A stretch of 64,000 nt of DNA from an uncultured Collinsella sp. (GTDB lineage: Bacteria; Actinomycetota; Coriobacteriia; Coriobacteriales; Coriobacteriaceae), in NCBI GenBank assembly GCA_902470815.1, contig CABRHS010000004.1:62001-126000 (forward strand), written 5' to 3'. The translations under genes were made by a program, and so were the position numbers. This document shows, in pieces, positions 42,812 through 52,470 of the stretch. Position 1 is the first letter of the stretch, and every line of letters begins with the position of its first letter. The notes beneath the pieces were generated by a model, which was not told the DNA's origin, ran no database searches, and was given only the letters and a program-made list of their open reading frames with translations.

Positions 42812-44089
42812 ATGGCACGCATTCAAGAATCCCCCACGCTCACCCCGGGCAACCGGATCTACCTCTATCGCCTTCTTTCCCAGGAGCTCGGCTGCGGCAA
42901 GCAGACGTTTCTGCCGGCCGTTGAGGAGGCCCTCGCGAGCGACCGCATGACCGCAGACGACCTGGGCTTTGACAGCACGCGGGCGCTCCTCGAGACGCTT
43001 GACGAGTTCATCAAGCTCACGGTGTTCAAAGGGGGCCGCATCTACGCGACCGTCATCTCCCAGCCCGCCTGGGACGACGCCCTCGCGGCCCTCACCTCCG
43101 GCAAGCAGTCGCAGTCGGACTCCGCTTCCAAGGCCAACAAACCCTGGAAGTGCAAGAAGGCCGACAAGTCGCTCAAACCCGTGCGCCCCAAGCGCGTCAA
43201 GCGGATCGAGCCCGAACCCGTCGCGGCATCCGAGCCCATAGCAGAGCCCGAGCCCTCCGTCGAGCCCGCCGTCGAGGCCCAGCCCGAACCCGAAAGCGTC
43301 ATCAAGGCCGAGCTCGAGCCCGCCGTCGAACCCAAGTCCGAGCCCGTCGTTGAGGCGGCGCCCGCTGATGAAAACACAAACGCGAACGAGGGCGCACCTG
43401 CGGATATCGAAGCCCACGAGACCGTGGCGGACCCCTCTCCCGCAATCGCGCTCACCGTGACATACGACCCCTACAGCGGCATCGACCGCGAGACCAAACT
43501 CGTCTCGCATCCCGTCACCGCGCCGGTGCCCGAGCGCCACGTCCAGCGCGAAAGCGCGCCTGCGCCGACCCCCGTCGCCTCCACGCCTTCCGTGAAGGCG
43601 GCACGGCCCGCAACGCCACCGGCCCCCAAGCCCGTGAAACCCGCGGCCTCACCCGCACAGGCCCAGGCCGTCACCGCTCCCGCTCAACCCTCCCCCGTGC
43701 AGCCCGAAGTCGTCGTCGAGGGCGCACCGGCATCCCCCTCGCAGCGCGAGCCCGCGCGGCCTGAGCCAGCGCGGCCTGAGCCCACACGACCCGAGCCCCT
43801 CTCCCCCGAGGTCCTCGCATCCTACCCCGCGGACTTCTCGACCGACGTGTATCTCGCCAGCGACAGGGTTGCCGAGCTGTGCGAACTTCTCCCCTACGGC
43901 ACCGACGTCTTCGCGCTCCTCGCCGAGGACTATGCGCGCGCCCGTGCGCTCGAGCTAATCGCGGGCACGCGCGCCCGCGCGACCTTCCCCCTGCGTATCC
44001 AGCACGTGGACTCCATCGAGCCGATCCGCATCGGCCTTAAAAAGCGCAGTGGCACCGGACTCCAGTGGGAACTCGCCACCGTCGAGTAG
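42812..44089 (+). CDS. Protein with conserved ends and Pro/Glu/Ala-rich centre
   Basis: A 425-residue protein I cannot identify. Residues 1-85 form a compact helical/winged-helix-like domain (GNRIYLYRLLSQELGCGKQT to VFKGGRIYATVISQP). A basic patch follows (WKCKKADKSLKPVRPKRVKR), then about 210 residues of EPEP/VEPAVE and PAP-type low complexity. A second compact domain ends it (about 335-425, SPEVLASYPADFSTDVYLAS to LQWELATVE). The basic patch suggests nucleic-acid contact. AAAAGGA lies before the ATG at 42812. Two hairpins follow the stop. Confidence 0.65.
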   Translation: MARIQESPTLTPGNRIYLYRLLSQELGCGKQTFLPAVEEALASDRMTADDLGFDSTRALLETLDEFIKLTVFKGGRIYATVISQPAWDDALAALTSGKQSQSDSASKANKPWKCKKADKSLKPVRPKRVKRIEPEPVAASEPIAEPEPSVEPAVEAQPEPESVIKAELEPAVEPKSEPVVEAAPADENTNANEGAPADIEAHETVADPSPAIALTVTYDPYSGIDRETKLVSHPVTAPVPERHVQRESAPAPTPVASTPSVKAARPATPPAPKPVKPAASPAQAQAVTAPAQPSPVQPEVVVEGAPASPSQREPARPEPARPEPTRPEPLSPEVLASYPADFSTDVYLASDRVAELCELLPYGTDVFALLAEDYARARALELIAGTRARATFPLRIQHVDSIEPIRIGLKKRSGTGLQWELATVE

Positions 44090-44105
44090 CGCAAAACCCG
44101 CACAA

Positions 44106-44139
44106 GCGCAGCCATGTCAGGCAAATCCTGAGGCTGCGC
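44106..44139 (+). terminator. Two-part hairpin after the 42812 gene
   Basis: GCGCAGCC pairs with GGCTGCGC, and inside TCAGG pairs with CCTGA (5-nt loop), with a 3-nt bulge on the left. It is 17 bp after the stop codon. There is no T-run, so termination is likely but imperfect. Confidence 0.5.
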
Positions 44140-44145
44140 GCATAA

Positions 44146-44173
44146 CGTTGGACCGGTGTAAGCCGGCCCAACG
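44146..44173. other. Second hairpin in tandem
   Basis: CGTTGG-A-CCGG pairs with CCGG-C-CCAACG across a 6-nt loop, with one mismatch. It lies 6 bp after the preceding hairpin. Its role is unknown. Confidence 0.4.
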
Positions 44174-44196
44174 CGCCAGTTGGCATGTTCGCTGAG

Positions 44197-44316
44197 AAAT
44201 GTTGCAGTGGATTCTGGGGCGGCCGGGCAATGTCAACTGATTCCTGGAATTCCCGCAGGTAAGGCCCCGGACGTTTTCTCGGCCACTTTGGATTACGTCA
44301 ATTCACTGCAACATTT
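44197..44316. repeat. 120-bp segment with 17-bp terminal inverted repeats (possible MITE)
   Basis: AAATGTTGCAGTGGATT (44197-44213) matches the reverse complement of AATTCACTGCAACATTT (44300-44316) at 16 of 17 positions. The 86 bp between has no coding capacity. The size and structure fit a miniature inverted-repeat element or a bipartite regulator site; no target duplication is evident. Confidence 0.45.
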
Positions 44317-44460
44317 CCCGCAGCTGCCCCCAAGGAGGAGACCCACCCGGTCCAACTTTTGTCCGCGGCATCATCTGCGGGTCAGCCTTTGCCCTAGCCA
44401 CCGCCTGCGGCCCCGACTTTATGTCTGCAGCCCCTCGCGGCACCGTCGACGCATGGAAAT

Positions 44461-44488
44461 AGGGCCGTCGATTCACATCGACGGCCCT
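44461..44488 (-). terminator. Terminator of ettA
   Basis: A perfect 12-bp stem (AGGGCCGTCGAT and ATCGACGGCCCT, 4-nt loop) followed on the minus strand by ATTT, 20 bp after the ettA stop. Confidence 0.8.
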
Positions 44489-44508
44489 CATTGAAAATCG
44501 GATGCCCG

Positions 44509-46188
<1,680 letters not shown>

Positions 46189-46234
46189 TTCCGATTTCAC
46201 CCTTTCTGAGCTGGGTTGTCACGGGGTCTTCATA

Positions 46235-46260
46235 ATTGGGGAACAAATTTGGGGAACAAA
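46235..46260. repeat. Tandem 13-bp repeat upstream of ettA
   Basis: ATTGGGGAACAAA (46235-46247) is followed directly by TTTGGGGAACAAA (46248-46260), 12 of 13 identical. It is 47 bp before the ettA start, in the divergent gap with tcdA. It could be a paired operator or a dispersed repeat. Confidence 0.55.
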
Positions 46261-46393
46261 CTCGTCCGTCCCGTCCATTGTCGCATGAAACCCGCCGCTG
46301 CAGGAATTCTCTACCTCAATCGGACCCCTCGGGCCAAGCCCGAATCGGCAAGCAGGATGGCGGGACCCGCCGCGAAGCAGTCGAACTCGAGGT

Positions 46394-46402
46394 TGGTACA
46401 AT
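46394..46402 (+). promoter_or_regulatory. Extended -10 promoter of tcdA-tatD
   Basis: TGG-TACAAT (TACAAT at 46397-46402), 42 bp before the tcdA start. Confidence 0.5.
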
Positions 46403-46444
46403 ACCTGCAAAGAAAGAGCCCGCGACCGCACATGAGGAGCCCCT

Positions 46445-47263
46445 ATGGAAACGATGAAGGACCGCCTGCGCGTCATGCTCGGCGACGATCGGCTCGCGCG
46501 CCTCGAGGACGCCCGTGTGCTCGTGCTCGGCTGCGGCGGCGTGGGCTCGAGCTGCATCGAGGCGCTCGCGCGCGGGGGCGTGGGCACCCTCATCATCGTG
46601 GACAAGGACGTGGTCGCTCCCTCCAACATAAACCGCCAGGCCATCGCGTTCGAGAGCACCGTGGGGCGGCGCAAGGTCGACGTCATGGCGGGCATGATCG
46701 CGGACATCAACCCCGGCTGCCGCGTGTTCGCGCACGACGCCTTCGTGCTGGCCGAGAACCTCGAGGATCTCTACGCCACCTGCTTGGAGGAAGCGGGCGG
46801 GCGCATCGACTACGTGGTCGACGCCATCGACACCGTGTCCACCAAGCTCGCGCTCGCCGCGCTGGCGCAGGAGCGCGGCCTCGAGCTCATCAGCTCCATG
46901 GGCGGCGCCAAGAAGATCCACCCCGAGTGCCTGCGCATCGCCGACGTGCACAAGACGGTCAACTGCTCGCTCGCGCGCATCATGCGCAAGGAGTGCCGCA
47001 AGCGTGGCATCCGCCGCCTGCGCGTCCTCTACTCCTGTGAGGAGCCGGTGCGCATCGCCGCCGCCCCCGGGGCCGCCCGCTCCGAGCGCACCGACCTTGG
47101 CACCGCGAGCTTCATGCCTCCCATCATGGGCCAAATGATCGCCGGCGAGGTCCTGCGCCACATCTCGGGCCTGGGCGAAGGCGATGACGTCTCCGCCGCG
47201 CTCTCCATGCACGACGCCGCGCAGAGGGGCGCGCTGGCGGGCAAACGCGGCGGGCGGGCATGA
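46445..47263 (+). CDS. tcdA: tRNA threonylcarbamoyladenosine dehydratase
   Basis: A 272-residue ThiF/E1-like enzyme that cyclises the t6A modification of tRNA to ct6A using ATP. Motifs: VLVLGCGGVGSSCIEALARG (nucleotide-binding GxGGVGS), APSNINRQ with the catalytic Arg, VDVMAGMIADINPGC, and DYVVDAIDTVSTK. The C-terminal region MPPIMGQMIAGEVLRHI also matches TcdA. TGAGGAG precedes the ATG. Its stop overlaps the TatD-family start by 4 bp (ATGA), so the two are co-translated. Confidence 0.93.
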   Translation: METMKDRLRVMLGDDRLARLEDARVLVLGCGGVGSSCIEALARGGVGTLIIVDKDVVAPSNINRQAIAFESTVGRRKVDVMAGMIADINPGCRVFAHDAFVLAENLEDLYATCLEEAGGRIDYVVDAIDTVSTKLALAALAQERGLELISSMGGAKKIHPECLRIADVHKTVNCSLARIMRKECRKRGIRRLRVLYSCEEPVRIAAAPGAARSERTDLGTASFMPPIMGQMIAGEVLRHISGLGEGDDVSAALSMHDAAQRGALAGKRGGRA

Positions 47264-48060
47264 CCGGGCGAGGCGACCCGAACGGGCCGACGCACCCATG
47301 GCGACTCGTGGACACGCACTGCCACCTCGACCGCATGACGAACGCGGGCGAGATGGCAGCGCGTGCCCTCGAGCTGGACGTCGCCGTCCTGTGCACGACG
47401 GTCGGGCCCGATGACGCACAAGGCGCCCAGGCCGCGTTCGCCAGCCGCCCAAACGTGCGCGTCGCCGCGGGCCTGCATCCCTGGTGGGTCGCCGGCGGAA
47501 CCGAGGGAGAACGGCAAGGCGCCCGAATAGCCGAGATGGCCGCCTCGTGGGATCTTGTCGGCGAGGTCGGCCTCGACTTCTCCGGCGCGCATGCCGGCAC
47601 GCGACAGGCCCAGCTCTCCGCCTTTGAGGGCATCGTCGAGGCGTGCGCCGCGCATCCGCGCGAGGGGCGCGTGCTGTCCATCCACGCCGTGCGCGCCGCA
47701 TCCGAGGCGCTCGACATCCTCGAGCGCCATCGTCTTCCCGGCAATGCCGCCTGCATCTTCCATTGGTTCTCGGGAAGCTCCGCGGATTTCGACCGCCTAC
47801 GCCGGCTTGGATGCCATATCTCCGTAAACGAGCGCATGCTCGCCTCCAAACGGGGGCGCGAGTACGCGCGGCAGATGCCCTTGAGCCGGCTCCATCTCGA
47901 GTCTGACGCCCCGCCGCAGCTCGACGCCCCCTACTCTGCCGAGGAACTCGAGCGCTCGCTCGTGCGGGCCCTCGATACCCTCGCGCATATTCGCGGCGCG
48001 AAACGCGAAGAGCTCGCCGCGCATATCGCGCAGACGAGCTCCCGACTTCTGGGCCTGTGA
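47260..48060 (+). CDS. TatD-family metal-dependent hydrolase
   Basis: A 266-residue TIM-barrel hydrolase. Metal ligands of the TatD DNase family: VDTHCHLDRM (H-x-H), GEVGLDFSG (Glu), LSIHAVRAA (His), IFHWFSGSS (His) and LESDAPP (Asp). The family comprises 3'-5' exonucleases and possible D-aminoacyl hydrolases. It is shorter and more divergent than canonical TatD, with a Gly/Pro-rich 13-residue start. It overlaps tcdA by ATGA and converges on the SIS gene. Confidence 0.88.
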   Translation: MTGRGDPNGPTHPWRLVDTHCHLDRMTNAGEMAARALELDVAVLCTTVGPDDAQGAQAAFASRPNVRVAAGLHPWWVAGGTEGERQGARIAEMAASWDLVGEVGLDFSGAHAGTRQAQLSAFEGIVEACAAHPREGRVLSIHAVRAASEALDILERHRLPGNAACIFHWFSGSSADFDRLRRLGCHISVNERMLASKRGREYARQMPLSRLHLESDAPPQLDAPYSAEELERSLVRALDTLAHIRGAKREELAAHIAQTSSRLLGL

Positions 48061-48072
48061 CGCCGTGGGCGC

Positions 48073-49041
48073 CTAGTACTTCTCGACGCCCATGTAGCGG
48101 CGGACGGACGGGTCGTGGTCGAAGACCTTGCCACGCGCGGCGCGAAGCTCGACGTTCATCGCGTAGAACAAGATCGGGTCGAGATACGCCCGAACCCCCT
48201 CGGGCACCCGGTCCATGCCGTACTCGATCGCGTCGAGCACCATGAGCGTGTCCGTGTGGGTCTTCAGGAACGCCAGGGCGCGCTCGTCCATGGCGCGGCA
48301 CTCGCTCGAACCCATCTGGAGGAAATAAAACACGCCGGGCTCGGTGCACTCGAACGGCCCGTGGAAGTACTCCCCCGAATGGATGTAGGCGCAGTCCTGC
48401 CACTGCATCTCCTGCAGCGAGCAGATGGCGAAGCCGTAGGCCTGCGAGAAATTGGGACCGGAACCCAAGATGTAGAGGAACGGGTGCTCCTGGCACAGGG
48501 CCGCGAAGCGCTCCCCCAGCTCCTCGTTCACCTTGATGCGTGCGGCGGGCAGGATCTGGTCCATCACGGCGACGCCCTCGTACAGGTCGTTGAGGTCGGC
48601 ATAGCCCTCTTGCTGGTCGAGCAGCTCGCCGGCGAGAAGCAGGGTTATGCCCGCGGGGACCTTGAGCTGCGAGACGTCATCGCTCCAGGGGTACACCCAC
48701 GAGGTCCACAGGTCCAGGTCGATGCCCGAACCCTCCTGATTGGTGAATGTGATGACCGCCGCCCCGGCCTCGTGCGCGATCTTGCACGACCGGATGACCT
48801 CGGGCGTGTTCCCGGAATGGCTGCACGCGACGACCAGGGAACGCTCGCCCAGTCGCTTGGGGCGCATGATGTCAAACTCGCGCGCGGTGTAGGCGTCGGA
48901 GCTGAACGTGGTCCCCTCGCGCTGCGCCAGGGCGTGCGCGGGCAGCAGGTCGATGAGCGACCCTCCGCAGGCAATCCAGAACACGCTGTCGATGGAGCCC
49001 TTTTTCTCGAGAATGTCCGCAATCAGGTCGTGTGCGTTCAC
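48073..49041 (-). CDS. SIS-domain sugar-phosphate isomerase/deglycase (FrlB-like)
   Basis: A 322-residue double-SIS protein: VFWIACGGSLIDLLPAHAL, VVACSHSGNTPEVIRSCKIA, and the second SIS domain (LYILGSGPNFSQAYGFAICS, then HSGEYFHGPFECTEPGVFYF). The pattern fits fructoselysine-6-phosphate deglycase or GlmS/AgaS-type proteins. Such genes usually follow a mannose-family PTS, and the remnant of one lies just upstream on the same strand. The GTG at 49041 has GGAAGGGG 5 nt upstream; an ATG five codons earlier lacks a ribosome site. It has its own promoter at 49106-49134, so it can be expressed without the lost PTS. Confidence 0.87.
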   Translation of the reverse strand: MNAHDLIADILEKKGSIDSVFWIACGGSLIDLLPAHALAQREGTTFSSDAYTAREFDIMRPKRLGERSLVVACSHSGNTPEVIRSCKIAHEAGAAVITFTNQEGSGIDLDLWTSWVYPWSDDVSQLKVPAGITLLLAGELLDQQEGYADLNDLYEGVAVMDQILPAARIKVNEELGERFAALCQEHPFLYILGSGPNFSQAYGFAICSLQEMQWQDCAYIHSGEYFHGPFECTEPGVFYFLQMGSSECRAMDERALAFLKTHTDTLMVLDAIEYGMDRVPEGVRAYLDPILFYAMNVELRAARGKVFDHDPSVRRYMGVEKY

Positions 49042-49105
49042 GTGCACCCCTTCCATACCGAGGATGTCGATGGGGCCCTTGCGACTCCCACCTTGATACT
49101 CCAAC

Positions 49106-49134
49106 AGTGTAGCGATGGCCCTACCCCAATTCAA
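49106..49134 (-). promoter_or_regulatory. Promoter of the SIS gene
   Basis: On the minus strand TTGAAT (49129-49134), a 17-bp spacer and TACACT (49106-49111), about 65 bp before the GTG start. Confidence 0.6.
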
Positions 49135-49178
49135 TATTGGTATGAGATGTCTATGATGTTTAGTTTGAAAAGAGAGTG

Positions 49179-49203
49179 CTTGAGGGTGATTTAGACCCTC
49201 AAG
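49179..49203. promoter_or_regulatory. CTTGAGGGT/ACCCTCAAG inverted repeat
   Basis: Two perfect 9-bp arms (49179-49187 and 49195-49203) with a 7-bp spacer lie 45 bp upstream of the SIS promoter. It is a candidate operator; it could also be a weak hairpin. Confidence 0.45.
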
Positions 49204-49260
49204 GTTAACCGTGCCCCCCAACCAGACCAATCGCGAGCCCCTGCATAGGCTCGAAATAGC

Positions 49261-49290
49261 GGATGCGGCGACCCGAAGGCCGCCGCATCC
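49261..49290 (-). terminator. Terminator after the PTS EIID remnant
   Basis: GGATGCGGCG and CGCCGCATCC with a 10-nt loop, followed on the minus strand by GCTATTTCG. It separates the remnant from the SIS promoter. Confidence 0.7.
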
Positions 49291-49329
49291 GTTTGGGGGC
49301 AAATCTCTTCGACCGTCTATGCGATCAAA

Positions 49330-49503
49330 TTAGGCGAGGAATCCGAAGTAGGCACCAAAAATGCCGATGACCATGGTCGCGATGATGAGAATGGAAGGGT
49401 TGACCTTCTTGGAGAGCAGCCAGTAGTACAGGCCGAAGGCACCAAGGCCGAGCAGGCCGGGCATGATGCATTCCCCGAATCACATCTTCGGTATCAAGGT
49501 CAT
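49330..49503 (-). pseudogene. Decayed 3' end of a mannose-family PTS EIID gene
   Basis: The last 44 codons (ATG at 49464 to TAA at 49330) read IMPGLLGLGAFGLYYWLLSK and then VNPSILIIATMVIGIFGAYF, the characteristic C-terminal membrane tail of EIID proteins of mannose/fructose/sorbose PTSs. Upstream the same frame gives MTLIPKM, a TGA stop (49480-49482) and FGEC, a shortened version of the strand preceding that tail. The other roughly 220 residues of EIID, and EIIA, B and C, are absent; the HAD gene follows at 49538. It is not a functional gene and marks a lost sugar transporter. Confidence 0.78.
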
Positions 49504-49537
49504 GATTTTTCCCAACAGGAGATGCCGCGCGGCCGCG

Positions 49538-50209
49538 CTACCGACCGGCCTCGACCTTGAGCACATCCGGAATGGAATCGACGATGAAGTCGGCGGCATC
49601 TTGGGAGAAGCCGAATCGATCCTCGCGTTTGGCAATAACCGTCAGACCAGCGCCCTTGCCTGCGGTGATGCCCGGAACGGAATCCTCCACGCAGCAGCAC
49701 ACCGAGGCGGGAAGGCCCAGCAGATCGAGCGTATGGAGGTAGATTTCGGGGTTGGGCTTGCTCTCATGGAACTGCTCGCCGCTGATCACATACTCGAACG
49801 CCCCGGTGAGCCCGCACACGTCGAGGACGTGGGTGATGTTGCCCATGGGCGAGGAGGAGGCCAGCGCCACGCGCACGCCCCGGCGCCTGAGCTCGGCGAC
49901 CGTCTCGCGCACACCGGGATTGAGGAGCTCGGCGTAATCCGCGGGATGCTCTTCCGCCCAAGCGTCGTAACGCGCCTCGGCCTCCTCGACGCTCAGGTCC
50001 ACGCCGCCCATAGCGAACCAGCGGGCGAGATTGCCCTGGAAGTCCTTGTACGATGCGCCCACCGCCCGACAGAGCTCCTCATGCGCAACGGGCATCCCGG
50101 CGGCAGAGTACATCTCGGCAAGCTGGTCGTAGTAAAAGCGCTCGCTGTCGACGATCACCCCGTCCATATCGAAGATGACCGCCTGAAATGGAAAGCCGTC
50201 CTGCATCAT
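49538..50209 (-). CDS. HAD hydrolase, beta-phosphoglucomutase-like
   Basis: A 223-residue HAD subfamily IA protein: AVIFDMDGVIVDSERFYYDQ (nucleophile and acid Asp), helical C1 cap, VALASSSPMGN (motif II Ser), SKPNPEIYLHTLDLLG (Lys), VEDSVPGITAGKGAGLTVI (motif IV). It probably dephosphorylates a small sugar phosphate. The ATG at 50209 has GGAAG 5 nt upstream (a second ATG follows directly). The next gene, another HAD protein of a different subfamily, lies 32 bp upstream on the same strand; the two may form an operon with the lost PTS. Confidence 0.9.
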   Translation of the reverse strand: MMQDGFPFQAVIFDMDGVIVDSERFYYDQLAEMYSAAGMPVAHEELCRAVGASYKDFQGNLARWFAMGGVDLSVEEAEARYDAWAEEHPADYAELLNPGVRETVAELRRRGVRVALASSSPMGNITHVLDVCGLTGAFEYVISGEQFHESKPNPEIYLHTLDLLGLPASVCCCVEDSVPGITAGKGAGLTVIAKREDRFGFSQDAADFIVDSIPDVLKVEAGR

Positions 50210-50241
50210 GTGATCTTCCCTTTCCCTCCGTAACAGGATTC

Positions 50242-51078
50242 TTATACCAGAATCTCGGCCAACGCGTCGGCGATGCCGTCCTCGTTGTTCGTGCCGGTCA
50301 CGCGGTCGGCCACCGCTTTGACGGAGTCCCCGGCATTGCCCATGGCCACGCCCATGCCCGCCCATTTGAGCATGGCCATGTCGTTCTCGCCGTCGCCGAA
50401 CGCGACGACCTCGGAGGCGTCTATCCCCAGTTTGGGCAGAGCGCCGGCCAACGCGTTGCCCTTGTTGATGCCGGGCGCCATGAACTCGAAGTAGAAATCG
50501 GCGGTGAACATGCCCGAGAGCGCATCCGCGAACGGCGCGTTCATGGCGCGCCAGTGCTCGCGCAGGTACTCGGGCTCGGAGGCGCACAGGAGCTTGTCTT
50601 GCGGGCGCCCGCACACCTCGAGCAGATCGTCGACCTCGCACACCTCGAGGTCGCACATCTTGCGCTCGTATTCCACGATATCAAGGGGCTCGCCGCGGTA
50701 GGTGATGACGTGCCTCATGCCACGCTCCACGTACAGGCGGGCGCCCTCGGTGATCCACGGGATGACGTCGAATTCCCTCACGTGCCCCACCAGCGCGGCA
50801 AGGACCGAGGGATCCATGGGCTGGTCGAACAGGACCTCATCGGTCCGCGCGTCCACCACGTGCGCGCCGTTGAACGCCACGAGCAGGCCGCCGTTGGCCG
50901 GCAGGCCGAGCTCCGCGGCGAGCGCGCGCAGGCCCTGGATGGGCCGCCCTGAGGAGAGAATGAGCCGCACGCCGGAGCGCTGCGCGGCGAGCAGCGCCTC
51001 CCTCGTGCGCGCCGTCACGACCTTCTCGTCGTTCGTGAGCGTTCCGTCTATGTCGAGCGCGATCGCCTTGATGGCCAT
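50242..51078 (-). CDS. HAD-superfamily Cof-type phosphatase
   Basis: A 278-residue HAD subfamily IIB phosphatase (YidA/Cof-like): IALDIDGTLTNDEKVV, ILSSGRPIQGL, a C2 cap, GINKGNAL (Lys) and VVAFGDGENDMAMLKWAGMG. Typical substrates are sugar phosphates and cofactor phosphates. AAGGGG precedes the ATG at 51078; the longer upstream frame lacks a ribosome site. It is a paralogue of the 24653 protein. Confidence 0.92.
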   Translation of the reverse strand: MAIKAIALDIDGTLTNDEKVVTARTREALLAAQRSGVRLILSSGRPIQGLRALAAELGLPANGGLLVAFNGAHVVDARTDEVLFDQPMDPSVLAALVGHVREFDVIPWITEGARLYVERGMRHVITYRGEPLDIVEYERKMCDLEVCEVDDLLEVCGRPQDKLLCASEPEYLREHWRAMNAPFADALSGMFTADFYFEFMAPGINKGNALAGALPKLGIDASEVVAFGDGENDMAMLKWAGMGVAMGNAGDSVKAVADRVTGTNNEDGIADALAEILV

Positions 51079-51506
51079 GTGCGGGCCCCTTCCCCTCAAC
51101 CGTTGCGCGGTCCCGCCGAGCATGCGGCCGCGCGACCCTCATGTGGCTCCCATGCTACGGGAATCCCCGGCGCGGCCCGGGCTCGAAGAGATTATTTTCA
51201 AAAACCCCTTGCGTCCCCGACGCGCAGACCTTAGAGTGGGGGGCACCCGACGCGGAACATCCGCGTATCTTTTAGCGTATGAGAAGTAAGCAGCCTGTAC
51301 CCAGCGTTTGAGCGAGAGAGATGTCCGAGCATATGAGCACAACCACTTTCTTTCACACAATCAAATCGGAGCATCTGCTGTAGGACCTGAGGGATACCGC
51401 CATCCCGACTTCTCGTCCCACCTTGTCCCGCACCGCCCGGCGCATGGTCGCGCCAGGGCGGCGCACCCGACCCTGACGGCCCTCCCGCCGCCGGAAAGGA
51501 AGCACG
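51079..51506. other. 428-bp intergenic region before the 51.5-kb cluster
   Basis: No gene is supported. It holds a promoter (51209-51237) and, just after its expected start, a 6-bp hairpin (ACGCGG/CCGCGT, 51250-51266) followed by ATCTTTT that could act as a weak terminator or leader structure. The region around 51180-51370 is AT-richer than the flanks. Confidence 0.5.
51209..51237 (+). promoter_or_regulatory. Promoter reading into the 51.5-57.4 kb cluster
   Basis: TTGCGT (51209-51214), a 17-bp spacer and TAGAGT (51232-51237). It is 270 bp before the first gene, leaving a long leader. Confidence 0.5.
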
Positions 51507-52427
51507 ATGCTTGACGGAACCGACAACGCGTACCACGAGTGGACCCTCGCGGATTTCATCCCAGACGCAGATGAGCTCGGCGTGGGCGATCGCGTCAGGT
51601 CCATCCGCGACCACCAATGCACGCCGGCCTTCGCCAAACTGATCGTGCGAGGCTTCGCGTCGCTCAAGATCGACTTCTGCCTGCAGCGCGACGAGCGGCC
51701 GCGCAACCTACTGCGGAGCGCCGCGTCGCTCGACCCAGGTACCGCCCCGGACCCATACGGCGCCGTCCGGTCATGCGGGCGCAGCATCGCCTCGGCCGCC
51801 TGGCACCTCGAGCAGGCGTGGCGCGCCTTCGACCTCGATGGGGGCCTGCCCCCGGATGATCTGCTCGAACTCCAGCAGGCGACCTGCGCGCTGCTGCTGC
51901 CGCTCGAGAAGATCGAGCCCTCGATCAGGCCCCCGGCAAGGGACGCGTTCCCCTACATGTGGATCCCCTGCTACTTCCCGAAAGAGCACGCCTTTCACCA
52001 GTTCGATGCCGTCCAGCTCAACGCGGGCAGCCTTCAGTACCGCGGCTCCGCCACGTCGATCGCCGCGCTCTTCCGATTCGCAACCATGGGCGCCAACAAC
52101 CTGTGCACGGCATGCGCCGCCGTGCTCCTGGAACACGGCGCCGACGCCTCGGTCATGGAGCCCATCAGGCGGGCGCTGCAGCCCAAGCTCAGGCGCGACC
52201 CGTGGCTGTTCGCCTACGAGGCGATTCCGTCGCTCGTGGAGGACCGGTCGTGGAACCCGGAGCGCGCGAACGACACGCCCGATCGGGCCCGCGCCGTGCG
52301 GATGTGCCTGGTCAAGCCCCTCGCCGCCCTATACGAGTGCGGGGCCCTGCTCCCAGATGAGGTGCCCGAGGGCTCTCCGACCGTCCTCAAGACCCGCCTG
52401 AGCGCCGCCCTGGCGAACGCCTCCTGA
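51507..52427 (+). CDS. Protein of unknown function, first gene of the ClpP-TraG cluster
   Basis: A 306-residue soluble protein with no family I recognise. It is mostly helical; notable segments are SAAWHLEQAWRAFDLDGGLP, FPYMWIPCYFPKEHAFHQFD, FRFATMGANNLCTACAAVLL and a C-terminal VLKTRLSAALANAS. It has no signal peptide or membrane helix. Cys residues are scattered (including CTAC) without a clear metal motif. GGAAAGGA precedes the ATG. It lies 43 bp before the ClpP-like gene on the same strand and probably shares its transcript. Confidence 0.7.
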   Translation: MLDGTDNAYHEWTLADFIPDADELGVGDRVRSIRDHQCTPAFAKLIVRGFASLKIDFCLQRDERPRNLLRSAASLDPGTAPDPYGAVRSCGRSIASAAWHLEQAWRAFDLDGGLPPDDLLELQQATCALLLPLEKIEPSIRPPARDAFPYMWIPCYFPKEHAFHQFDAVQLNAGSLQYRGSATSIAALFRFATMGANNLCTACAAVLLEHGADASVMEPIRRALQPKLRRDPWLFAYEAIPSLVEDRSWNPERANDTPDRARAVRMCLVKPLAALYECGALLPDEVPEGSPTVLKTRLSAALANAS

Positions 52428-52470
52428 CCACCTCGACCGTCAAGACCGCAACACACCGAAAGGAACGAGC

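Larger units (their letters stand above)
44090..44508. other. 419-bp non-coding stretch with hairpins and an inverted-repeat element
   Basis: No gene is supported here. From left to right it holds two hairpins (44106-44139, 44146-44173), a 120-bp segment bounded by 17-bp inverted repeats (44197-44316), a GC-rich part without clear features, and the terminator of the ettA gene (44461-44488). Confidence 0.6.

Noticed and set aside
49480..49482. The in-frame TGA of the EIID remnant as a selenocysteine codon
   Set aside because: No SECIS-like hairpin follows, EIID proteins have no selenocysteine, and most of the gene is missing.
51200..51280. A tRNA-like arrangement of stems
   Set aside because: Only a promoter and one 6-bp hairpin are present; no cloverleaf, anticodon arm or T-loop consensus can be drawn.
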